Shown here in pieces: positions 7,294-14,626 of a stretch of DNA of 46,283 nucleotides; the stretch's first letter is position 1, and the number at the start of each line of letters is the position of its first letter. This stretch comes from a virus. The position numbers and the translations under genes were made by a program. The notes below the pieces were generated by a model. That model saw only the letters and a list, made by a program, of their open reading frames with translations. It ran no database searches and was not told where the DNA came from. The stretch spans positions 1-46,283 of the IMG/VR virus record IMGVR_UViG_3300027969_000155. The stretch is one strand, 5' to 3'.

Positions 7294-7991
7294 TTAATGT
7301 ATACTGGGCCTGCATAGAAAACGAATGGATGAGAGCATCTGCTCCTGAATCTGTAGCGTCTTTATTTTATAAAGATCGAAAATTTGATAAAAATTTACCA
7401 GATGTAAATATGCATCACTGTCCGTCTTTTAATCAACATATGGAAAATATGTTTGCTCTAAGATCAATTTATTCTTATAAATTTGAAATAAGAGATAATA
7501 ATGTTGGAACTGGTGATTACGATCAGCAGTTTTTTGAAAGGCATGTTAATATTAAATCTATTGAAAAGAAACTGTTCTCGTTTCAGCAATCGTTTATTTT
7601 CTTTACTGATGAGGAATCGTTGCCTGTTACTATGAGCTTACCTCCGTATTTTGAAGATAATAACATTACAGATCGATGTGTTGTTATACCAGGAGAATTA
7701 AATATTGGAAAATGGTTTAGAAATACAGATCTTGCTTTTTATCTTAAAAGAAATTATAATGAATTTTGTATTGAAGAAGGTGAAATTTATTGCTATATGA
7801 AATTTCACACAGATCAAAAAATTAACTTTATACAATATAGGCAAACAGATAAACTAAACAATTTGTTATTAGATGTTGTTAGATCAAAAAACAATAAGAA
7901 AAAAGTGTTTTCAATAGAAAAATTTTATTCATTGTTTAATACAAAAAAAATGATACTGAAAGAGATCAAGGAAAATTTATTAAATGAATGA
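7290..7991 (+). CDS. Uncharacterised protein, probably distant paralogue of the DUF6065-like gene
   Basis: A 233-residue protein, the same length as the product of 5350-6051. Corresponding features can be lined up: CPSFNQHMENM with CVPFIDALTTG, PVTMSLPPYFED with GYMITLPCDVVF, DLAFYLKRNYNEFCIEEGEIYCYMKF with LPFLVKNNFMGKIPKGTPIAQVIPI, then a Lys-rich C-terminal helix in both. Identity is low, so homology is probable rather than proven. It is more Lys/Asn/Phe-rich than its neighbours. No catalytic motif is seen. It overlaps both neighbouring oxygenase genes (4 bp upstream, 8 bp downstream), which argues for co-translation and a shared role. Confidence 0.6.
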   Translation: MINVYWACIENEWMRASAPESVASLFYKDRKFDKNLPDVNMHHCPSFNQHMENMFALRSIYSYKFEIRDNNVGTGDYDQQFFERHVNIKSIEKKLFSFQQSFIFFTDEESLPVTMSLPPYFEDNNITDRCVVIPGELNIGKWFRNTDLAFYLKRNYNEFCIEEGEIYCYMKFHTDQKINFIQYRQTDKLNNLLLDVVRSKNNKKKVFSIEKFYSLFNTKKMILKEIKENLLNE

Positions 7992-8532
7992 GCTAGTGCC
8001 ATTTAGTACAAGTATTTGGACTGATAATTTAATATTCGATGTTTACGGTGATATTATTGAGATTAAAAAATCAGTTGGTACTAGGCTGGTTAGCAATATG
8101 GGAGGCTGGCAAAGTCCTAGCTATCAGGCAGCCGACTATGATTTTGTAAAACCTTTGATAAACGAAATAAGTCAACGGTTAGTCGGCATATATCATCAGT
8201 ACGGTATTGCACACACTCCTATATTATTAAATTATTGGTTTAATGTAAATCAACAACACGATTATAACATACTACATCGTCATCCAAGATCTAGATTTTC
8301 AGCAGTGTATTATGTTAAAGCTCCCGAAGAGTGTGGCAACATAGTTTTTAAAAGGCCAGATTTACTATGCGATTATATAGACGCAGATATTGCCAATCAT
8401 CGAAATAGTCAATACTATTATGTTAAATCTACAGAACATAAATTAGTTATATTTCCTGCGTATCTTGAGCATCAAGTAGAACAAAATCAGTCTACACAAG
8501 ATAGAGTTAGTATAGCATTTAATTTTGATTAG
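7984..8532 (+). CDS. 2OG-Fe(II) oxygenase, 2OG-FeII_Oxy_5 type
   Basis: A 182-residue protein. The opening is VPFSTSIW, a variant of FPTPIW. Core: LNYWFNVNQQHDYNILHRHPRS with H98 and H100, FSAVYYVKAPEECGNIVF, FPAYLEHQVEQN with H163, and DRVSIAFNFD with R174. It is closest in style to the - strand oxygenase at 1675-2256 (both have FSAVYYxKxPxxCGNxVFK), suggesting a duplication inside the island. The start codon lies within the end of the upstream gene (ATGAATGA). Confidence 0.9.
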   Translation: MNELVPFSTSIWTDNLIFDVYGDIIEIKKSVGTRLVSNMGGWQSPSYQAADYDFVKPLINEISQRLVGIYHQYGIAHTPILLNYWFNVNQQHDYNILHRHPRSRFSAVYYVKAPEECGNIVFKRPDLLCDYIDADIANHRNSQYYYVKSTEHKLVIFPAYLEHQVEQNQSTQDRVSIAFNFD

Positions 8533-8535
8533 ATT

Positions 8536-9216
8536 ATGACTATACAATTAACAGATTTAATATTCCGTAAAGCTAACGCTCTTTCTCAAGACGAGTGTGA
8601 ATTTCTTATTGCTGAACACAAAAAATTAAATGATCAATTAGAATTAGAACATTGTCCTGATGCTAACACTGGAGTAGACACATGGAGCAGTTATCAACGA
8701 GTTATATTAAAAACAAACACTGAAGCTCGCAATTTAGTTTTTCAAAAAACTGAATCAATGATTAATGACTACATGGATTATTTAGATGGCTTTGGGGCTT
8801 TTCATAGATTAGTTCGTGAAAGTATGCTTTATAGTCATATGTACAGATTATTAAGATACTTGCCCGGAGAAAAGATTCATCCTCACACTGATCACGATCC
8901 GTTTATCTATGGTAGTTGTACATTTAATTTAAATGATACCTACACAGGCGGAGATTTTGTATTCTGGAAGGGCAAACATCGTGTTAAGTTGAAGGCAGGT
9001 GAAGCTATGATTTGGCCTGCAGATTATTTCTGGGTACACGAAGTTGAACCAGTAATTACAGGGGTTAGGTATAGTACTAATAGTTTTTTAATGAGTATAC
9101 CTGACCCAGTTAAACAGTTGACTATGGAAAACATCGCAAATTTAAAAAATACGCACGATTATAAAGTATTCGATAGTATTGAAAAATATAATATAAAAAA
9201 TAATCCCTTGGAGTAA
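8536..9216 (+). CDS. 2OG-Fe(II) oxygenase, prolyl-4-hydroxylase-like
   Basis: A 226-residue protein. Motifs: YRLLRYLPGEKIHPHTDHD with H117 and D119, TYTGGDFVFWKG, LKAGEAMIWPADYFWVHEV with H168, and GVRYSTNSFLMS with R178, again ten residues past the distal His. The N-terminal LSQDECEFLIAEHKKLNDQ helix is typical for hydroxylases of this type. It directly precedes the first halogenase gene with 2 nt between stop and start; the halogenase has a GGAG ribosome site inside this gene's 3' end. The pairing may mean the two act on the same substrate, but that is inference. Confidence 0.9.
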   Translation: MTIQLTDLIFRKANALSQDECEFLIAEHKKLNDQLELEHCPDANTGVDTWSSYQRVILKTNTEARNLVFQKTESMINDYMDYLDGFGAFHRLVRESMLYSHMYRLLRYLPGEKIHPHTDHDPFIYGSCTFNLNDTYTGGDFVFWKGKHRVKLKAGEAMIWPADYFWVHEVEPVITGVRYSTNSFLMSIPDPVKQLTMENIANLKNTHDYKVFDSIEKYNIKNNPLE

Positions 9217-9218
9217 TT

Positions 9219-10823
9219 ATGTTAAATGTAAAAAATATTGTAATTGTAGGTGGTGGATCAGCAGGGTGGATGAGTGCGGCATTTTTAATAAAAACATTCC
9301 CTAACATGAACATCACTGTTATTGAAAGCCCAGACCATCCAACGGTTGGTGTGGGAGAATCTACCTTTGTATCAATTGCACAGTTTAGAGATTATTTAGG
9401 TATCAAAGACGAGGACTTCATGTCTGCCTGCGATGCATCTTATAAAATGAGCGTGAAATTTACAGACTTTTACGATGTTGGCGGTCACTCGTTTCATTAC
9501 CCGTTTAGGACACCCGACATAGAAGGTACACAAAACGGTCTAGCTGATTGGTTAGAAATTAAAGCATGTTATCCAGATTTAGACGTTAATGACTTTGCTA
9601 GGTCGTACTTTCCGTCTGCGGCATTATACGAAAATAATAAATTTGTAGGTTCCCATCAAGGTGAGTTTGGTAACTGGAATAAACAAACCGATGTGTCCTA
9701 TCACTTTGATGCTACTAAATTTGGATTGTATCTTAAAAATAACTACTGTTTGCATCGAGGTGTTAAGTTGTTATCAACAACTGTGCAAGATATATCATCA
9801 GACGATACCGGAATTACCGGATTGACATTAACAAACGGTGATATTATTACGGCCGATTTGTATGTTGATTGCACTGGGTTCAAGAGTATGTTACTGAGCG
9901 GCGAATTAAAAGAGCCGTTTACACCTTATTCTGATATATTATTAAATGATAGTGCCTGGGCCGTGCGAGTTCCGTATATTGATAAAGAACGCGAGTTGGA
10001 GCCATTTACTAATAGCACAGCCTTAAACAATGGTTGGGCATGGAACATTCCAACATGGAGTCGTATTGGAACTGGATACGTGTATTCTAGTAAATTTATT
10101 AGCAAAGAAGATGCTTTAGAAGAATTTAAAAACTATCTGTGTTCTGATAAGATGATAATCCCACGCTCTCGAGAGCAGGTCGATGCATTGGAGTTTCAAC
10201 ATATACCAATGCGTATAGGTTTACATAAACGCACATGGGTTAAGAACTGTGTTGCGTTAGGACTTGCCGCAGGGTTCATTGAGCCATTAGAAGGCAATGG
10301 TTTGATGTCCGTTATGGTGTTTGTACAATACCTAGCTAAATCTCTATTAAAAGGCAAGGTAACAAAACTTGATATAGATACATATAACTCAGTGACTTCT
10401 AGTCTATTTAAAGACTTGGCAGAATTTATAGCTATGCATTATGCATTTAGCGTAAGAGATGACACCCCTTACTGGAGGGCAATATCTGAAATAACGTTTT
10501 CAGCAGACCTAGGATGTGGTGATGCCTATCCATTTTCCAAGGCGGCGCCTGCAAGTTTTGGGGCAACATTTTTAGATTTCCAGTTTAGAAAAATGTTAAA
10601 CAGATTAACTCCCCCAGAAAACGGAGTTACTTACATTTCTGTTGGTATGAATCATTCTGTGTTTAACCGAGTGGATCAACAACATGCGATTAATGGCAGA
10701 GACATTAGGCCTTATATTGATAGCTTAATAAGAACTTTTAATATAAAGAAAGCCAACTGGGAGAAAGCTGCCAGTAATGCTCCTACACTATACAAATATC
10801 TTTTAGAGAATATTTACAAATGA
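9219..10823 (+). CDS. Flavin-dependent tryptophan halogenase-like enzyme (copy 1)
   Basis: A 534-residue protein. It has the FAD-binding GGGSAG (11-16), the GVGEST loop (44-49), K76 in SYKMSVKFTDFY matching the essential Lys (K79 of PrnA, recalled numbering), the halogenase signature WxWxIP as GWAWNIP (272-278), and FIEPLEGNG (353-361) with E358 at the position of PrnA E346. The residue after it is Gly, where PrnA and the third halogenase here have Ser. Such enzymes make HOX from FADH2, O2 and halide and pass it via Lys to the substrate; a flavin reductase must come from the host. Marine cyanophage halogenases are known (VirX1 of Syn10). Substrate and halide preference are unknown. Confidence 0.93.
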   Translation: MLNVKNIVIVGGGSAGWMSAAFLIKTFPNMNITVIESPDHPTVGVGESTFVSIAQFRDYLGIKDEDFMSACDASYKMSVKFTDFYDVGGHSFHYPFRTPDIEGTQNGLADWLEIKACYPDLDVNDFARSYFPSAALYENNKFVGSHQGEFGNWNKQTDVSYHFDATKFGLYLKNNYCLHRGVKLLSTTVQDISSDDTGITGLTLTNGDIITADLYVDCTGFKSMLLSGELKEPFTPYSDILLNDSAWAVRVPYIDKERELEPFTNSTALNNGWAWNIPTWSRIGTGYVYSSKFISKEDALEEFKNYLCSDKMIIPRSREQVDALEFQHIPMRIGLHKRTWVKNCVALGLAAGFIEPLEGNGLMSVMVFVQYLAKSLLKGKVTKLDIDTYNSVTSSLFKDLAEFIAMHYAFSVRDDTPYWRAISEITFSADLGCGDAYPFSKAAPASFGATFLDFQFRKMLNRLTPPENGVTYISVGMNHSVFNRVDQQHAINGRDIRPYIDSLIRTFNIKKANWEKAASNAPTLYKYLLENIYK

Positions 10824-11446
10824 AGCCATCAAAACAATATCCAGGTTCTATATACGTATATGACAATGTATGGGATGATCCGCAATCTACTATTGATTTA
10901 ATAGAATCTGAGTGTGATAGTAATACAATGCATTGGGAAAAAGCTGGTGTAAATAATAGCCACTTTGGTTCTAATATTGATAATTCTTATCAAGGAATTA
11001 GTGAAAGAACTAATTTGCATACTGGTCTAACTTACTTTGCTGAAAAAGGTAATCGTGTAGCGCAACAGCTACATAATAAGGTTTGTAATTTATTGGTAGA
11101 TGTTGCTGAGTCATATATGTATGATCATAGATTATTAGGAGCAGTGCCTTACTCCCATGAATTTTATTCAGTTTTAAAATATTCAGATAGTCAAAAATTT
11201 GATGCTCATGTTGACGGCATGCCGGGTAGTAATCGATTTATAAGTTGTATCCTGTACTTAAATGATAATTATGTAGGCGGAGAACTAGAATTCATAAATT
11301 ATGATCTAAAATTAAAGATGCCTGCAGGATCTCTTGTTATTTTTCCTTCTGGTTTTTCACATGCCCATAGAGCTTATCCTGTAACTAGCGGAACAAAGTA
11401 TGCTATAGTTACTTGGTTGTATTATTTGAATCAGGATACAAAATGA
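10820..11446 (+). CDS. 2OG-Fe(II) oxygenase, prolyl-4-hydroxylase-like (Lys at 2OG site)
   Basis: A 208-residue protein between two halogenase-family genes, overlapping both by 4 bp (ATGA). Ligands are H130 and D132 in FDAHVDGMPG and H183 in FPSGFSHAHRAY. The 2-oxoglutarate residue is K193 in SGTKYAIVTWLYY, as in collagen-type prolyl-4-hydroxylases, where Lys replaces the more common Arg. YVGGELEF and MPAGSLVIFPSG complete the core. Tight overlap with both halogenase genes suggests co-expression in fixed ratio. Confidence 0.9.
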   Translation: MKPSKQYPGSIYVYDNVWDDPQSTIDLIESECDSNTMHWEKAGVNNSHFGSNIDNSYQGISERTNLHTGLTYFAEKGNRVAQQLHNKVCNLLVDVAESYMYDHRLLGAVPYSHEFYSVLKYSDSQKFDAHVDGMPGSNRFISCILYLNDNYVGGELEFINYDLKLKMPAGSLVIFPSGFSHAHRAYPVTSGTKYAIVTWLYYLNQDTK

Positions 11447-12648
11447 AAATTGCTGTCATTGGAGTTGGTACTGCGGGTCTTACAAGTTTATCTCATTGCC
11501 TAGCATGGTTGCCAAAAGAATACACAGTGTATTCAATATACGATCCTTCTACGCCAATATTGGGTATAGGTGAGAGCACTGGTACTGCTATTCCGCAAAC
11601 ACTATATCAAGGTGCTCGATTTACATTACTTAGAGATGCAGGAGAACTAGATGCGACTGTTAAACACGGAGTAAAGTATACTGGATGGCGAGAGCACGAT
11701 TTTTATAGTAATATTGTTCCGCCGCATCAGGCCATGCATTTTAATAACTTTAAATTAAAAGAATTTTGTTTTAAAAGATTTCAAGAAATACATGGTAATA
11801 GATTCCAAGAAATACATACAAAGATATTAGATATTGATCAGGATGACAATTCGGCCATTGTAGTTACTGATACTGAACAATTAAAATTTGACTATATCAT
11901 AGATTGCAGGGGCTATCCGGATGACTATACAGATTACAACTTATCTAACTATATTCCAGTTAATCATTGCCTAGTAAATATGGTTCCAGAGCCCGGTAAT
12001 TGGAATTATACCTATCATATAGCACATAGAAATGGTTGGATGTTTGGGATTCCGTTGCAAACTAGACAGGGGTTTGGCTATCTGTATAATGACACTATTA
12101 CAGAAAAAGAAGATGCCATTGATGATATAGCAGAAAGGTTTAAAACAAAACCCCAAGATTTAAATCTTAGAGAATTTAAATTTAAAAATTATTCTGCTAA
12201 GAAATTTATCGACGGTCGAATTATAAAGAATGGAAACCGTGCGGTATTTTTTGAACCAATTGAAGCACTATCTGGATGGTTTTATGATAGGGTCATGCGT
12301 TATTTCATAGATAGAGTATTATTCAATGCCAGAGAGGATTACTTAAATCAACTGTTAACTGACACTGCAAACGACTATGAAAGTTTTATTTGTTACATCT
12401 ATCACGGAGGGTCGGTTTACAATTCTAAATTTTGGGATATTACTGTAGAAAAGTCCTGTGAAAAATTAAAAAATGACAACCGATTTAACGAATTTATTAG
12501 TCAGTTAAAGGATATATACAAGTCCAAGGAACAACCGCCTATATCAACAAACACAGCTATAGGCGTATTTGCAATAAGTAATTGGGAAGATTTTGATAAA
12601 AATTTAGGCTATCATTATTTTACCCCAACAACACAATCTAAATGGTAA
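11443..12648 (+). CDS. Short divergent halogenase-like flavoprotein (copy 2)
   Basis: A 401-residue protein. The ATG at 11443 overlaps the previous stop; a longer frame from 11413 lies inside the upstream gene and is rejected. Family marks are present but altered: GVGTAG (7-12), GIGEST (41-46), K74 in TVKHGVKYTGW, GWMFGIP (198-204) in place of WxWxIP, and FFEPIEALSGW (269-279) in place of EPLESxG. It is about 120-130 residues shorter than the flanking copies. It may be a true halogenase of a small-substrate branch, or an FAD monooxygenase or partner. A 24-bp direct duplication gives RFQEIH twice around residues 112-125. Confidence 0.75.
   Translation: MKIAVIGVGTAGLTSLSHCLAWLPKEYTVYSIYDPSTPILGIGESTGTAIPQTLYQGARFTLLRDAGELDATVKHGVKYTGWREHDFYSNIVPPHQAMHFNNFKLKEFCFKRFQEIHGNRFQEIHTKILDIDQDDNSAIVVTDTEQLKFDYIIDCRGYPDDYTDYNLSNYIPVNHCLVNMVPEPGNWNYTYHIAHRNGWMFGIPLQTRQGFGYLYNDTITEKEDAIDDIAERFKTKPQDLNLREFKFKNYSAKKFIDGRIIKNGNRAVFFEPIEALSGWFYDRVMRYFIDRVLFNAREDYLNQLLTDTANDYESFICYIYHGGSVYNSKFWDITVEKSCEKLKNDNRFNEFISQLKDIYKSKEQPPISTNTAIGVFAISNWEDFDKNLGYHYFTPTTQSKW
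11776..11817 (+). repeat. 24-bp-period direct duplication inside halogenase-like gene
   Basis: Positions 11776-11793 and 11800-11817 carry the same 18-bp sequence with one mismatch. In-frame, this doubles the peptide RFQEIH. It is probably a recent slippage event in a surface loop. Confidence 0.7.
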
Positions 12649-12655
12649 ACATATT

Positions 12656-14218
12656 ATGAAAATAGTTATAGTAGGTGGCGGGTCAGCTGGCTGGATGAGC
12701 GCCGCAATGTTAATAAAAGAATATCCAACACACGATGTTACTGTTATCGAAAGCCCAGATATTCCAATTGTTGGTGTTGGTGAAAGTACTATTAATGGTC
12801 TAAGACAGTTTTGCAATTATTTAGAGATAGATGAGTCTCACTTTTTAAAGTTTACTGATGGATCTTATAAGCTATCAATTAAATTTACTGATTTTTATAA
12901 AAAAGGTGACGGAGGCTTTTTATATCCTTTTGGTTTTGCACAGACCAAAGGAACGCTGTTTGGCCTTAACGATTGGCTTATTAAAAAATATGCTTATCCA
13001 GAAACTCCGGTTACTGATTTTGCGGAATGTTTCTCGCCGCAAGCTGTGATGTGCAAAAATAATAAGTTTTTTAAGAATCCCAATTGTTCTATAATGAGTG
13101 AATATGATTCTGATCTAGGCCTGGCGTATCATTTTGATGCTGTTAAATTTGGGGCTTGGTTACGAGACGAGTATTCTGTGCCAAGGGGTGTTAAGCATAT
13201 TGCCGATACTGTTACTACTATAGATTCTAGTGAATCTAATATAACAGAGTTAACACTTGGTAATGGTCAAAAAATTACAGCAGATTTATTTGTTGACTGT
13301 ACTGGATTTAAGAGTCTATTAATGGCGCAGACATTGAAAGAACCTTTTATCAGTTATTCTGATATGCTACCTAATAATAAGGCTTGGGCAACGCAATTGC
13401 CGTATAAAGAAAAAGAACGGGAACTAGAACCATTTACCAATTGCACTGCTATCAACAACGGCTGGGCATGGAATATTCCGTTGTGGAGTCGTATTGGAAC
13501 TGGATATGTATATTCCGATAAATTTATCAGCAAAGAAGATGCGTTAGAAGAATTTAAACAATATTTGCAGTCGGATAAAATGGTTGTGCCGCGCACTAAA
13601 GAAGAAGTTGATACTCTAAAATTCAAAGAACTTACTATGCGTGTTGGCATTCATAAAAGAACATGGGTCGGAAACTGTGTAGCTATCGGACTTGCCGCGG
13701 GTTTTATTGAACCTTTGGAAAGTAACGGATTGTATACCATACATCAGTTCTTATTTGAATTAATCCGTGCGCTATCTAGAGGGGCGCCTACTGAGTGGGA
13801 CAAGAGTGCATATAACTATGCTACTTTCAAACAATTTAATGAATTCGCTGAATTTGTAGCAATTCACTATTCTTTAAGTAGACGCGACGATACTGAATAC
13901 TGGCGGGCATCGATGCGTAAAGATTATTTTTCTACAGCTAAAAAGTCACCGTCTACATTTGATCAAATAATAGATAACAGAGCATTTACGCATGTATCTT
14001 CAACATCTGGCGGATACTCTTGGATCCAAGCAGGTATGAATTATTTTCCATTAGATCATATTGATGCTAGATTAGGAGAGATGGAAACACCTGCTGACTA
14101 TAAAACATTTTATAGTAATCAAATTAAGTATTTAGAAGATAGAAAAAAATACTGGGAATCGATAATTGATTCTCAGCCTACACTATTTGAATATTTAAGA
14201 GATAATGTTTATGCGTAG
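12656..14218 (+). CDS. Flavin-dependent tryptophan halogenase-like enzyme (copy 3)
   Basis: A 520-residue paralogue of copy 1; long blocks match, including the region around WNIPxWSRIGTGYVYS. It has GGGSAG (7-12), GVGEST (40-45), K72 in YKLSIKFTDFY, GWAWNIP (269-275) and IEPLESNG with E355 and S356. The catalytic Lys, Glu and Ser recalled from PrnA are therefore all present, so this copy looks the most canonical. The C-terminal third, where substrate-binding helices lie, differs most from copy 1, hinting at a different substrate or site. It is the last gene of the + strand run. Its stop overlaps the convergent - strand gene by 10 bp, and a strong stem-loop begins at the stop. Confidence 0.94.
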   Translation: MKIVIVGGGSAGWMSAAMLIKEYPTHDVTVIESPDIPIVGVGESTINGLRQFCNYLEIDESHFLKFTDGSYKLSIKFTDFYKKGDGGFLYPFGFAQTKGTLFGLNDWLIKKYAYPETPVTDFAECFSPQAVMCKNNKFFKNPNCSIMSEYDSDLGLAYHFDAVKFGAWLRDEYSVPRGVKHIADTVTTIDSSESNITELTLGNGQKITADLFVDCTGFKSLLMAQTLKEPFISYSDMLPNNKAWATQLPYKEKERELEPFTNCTAINNGWAWNIPLWSRIGTGYVYSDKFISKEDALEEFKQYLQSDKMVVPRTKEEVDTLKFKELTMRVGIHKRTWVGNCVAIGLAAGFIEPLESNGLYTIHQFLFELIRALSRGAPTEWDKSAYNYATFKQFNEFAEFVAIHYSLSRRDDTEYWRASMRKDYFSTAKKSPSTFDQIIDNRAFTHVSSTSGGYSWIQAGMNYFPLDHIDARLGEMETPADYKTFYSNQIKYLEDRKKYWESIIDSQPTLFEYLRDNVYA

Positions 14219-14625
14219 AGCCACATCTTTTCTGGCTCTACCCAAGTCTTATAAAACTTAGCATAGCGCAATATTCCCAATTGATCCATTCGTTGGATTA
14301 ATCTTTGCTGAGCTCCGGCACCGTAATAGTATTCAAATTCAAATAATCGAGGGACTATCTCAAACCCTCGATTTTCTCTATGAAAGTTTGTTTCTCTACG
14401 AAGTATATAAAATTCTCCGTATGGATCCCATGCCGCATAAACTCCATACTCCCAAGGCTCGCATATTTTTTCCCAAAGATACACGTCTTCAATATGCATT
14501 TCTCGCTCATAATCCCACTCTACCTTTGGTGGAAGGACAACAGTATCCGAATCAAGCCAGTTAGGATCAAAATATTCTCCTGACCCTGTTAAAATATGTT
14601 CTGTTTTTAAAAAACTGGCTATCAT
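14209..14625 (-). CDS. Conserved phage protein with YAAW-PY motif (paralogue of 4440-4778)
   Basis: A 138-residue protein from the ATG at 14623-14625; a TTG at 14643 lies in the upstream gene and is rejected. It shares with the 4440-4778 product the sequence of motifs LPPKVEW, LWEKI, GVYAAWDPYGEFYIL, a Tyr-rich linker, MDQLGI and a C-terminal TWV. It begins 1 nt after the polyglycine protein's stop and so is likely transcribed with the fibre genes. With the other copy it brackets most of the oxygenase/halogenase run. No catalytic signature; function unknown. It is possibly a small virion or assembly protein, given its place at the end of the fibre operon (weak inference). Confidence 0.75.
   Translation of the reverse strand: MIASFLKTEHILTGSGEYFDPNWLDSDTVVLPPKVEWDYEREMHIEDVYLWEKICEPWEYGVYAAWDPYGEFYILRRETNFHRENRGFEIVPRLFEFEYYYGAGAQQRLIQRMDQLGILRYAKFYKTWVEPEKMWLYA
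14216..14240. terminator. Stem-loop at convergent gene ends (TAGAGCCA/TGGCTCTA)
   Basis: An 8-bp perfect stem, 14216-14223 with 14233-14240, and a 9-nt loop. It begins with the TAG stop of the third halogenase and lies inside the last codons of the - strand gene. There is no U-tract after it on either strand, so a bidirectional 3'-end-protecting or weak terminator role is most likely. It is the stronger of two such stem-loops at convergent stops in the window. Confidence 0.6.
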
Positions 14626-14626
14626 A

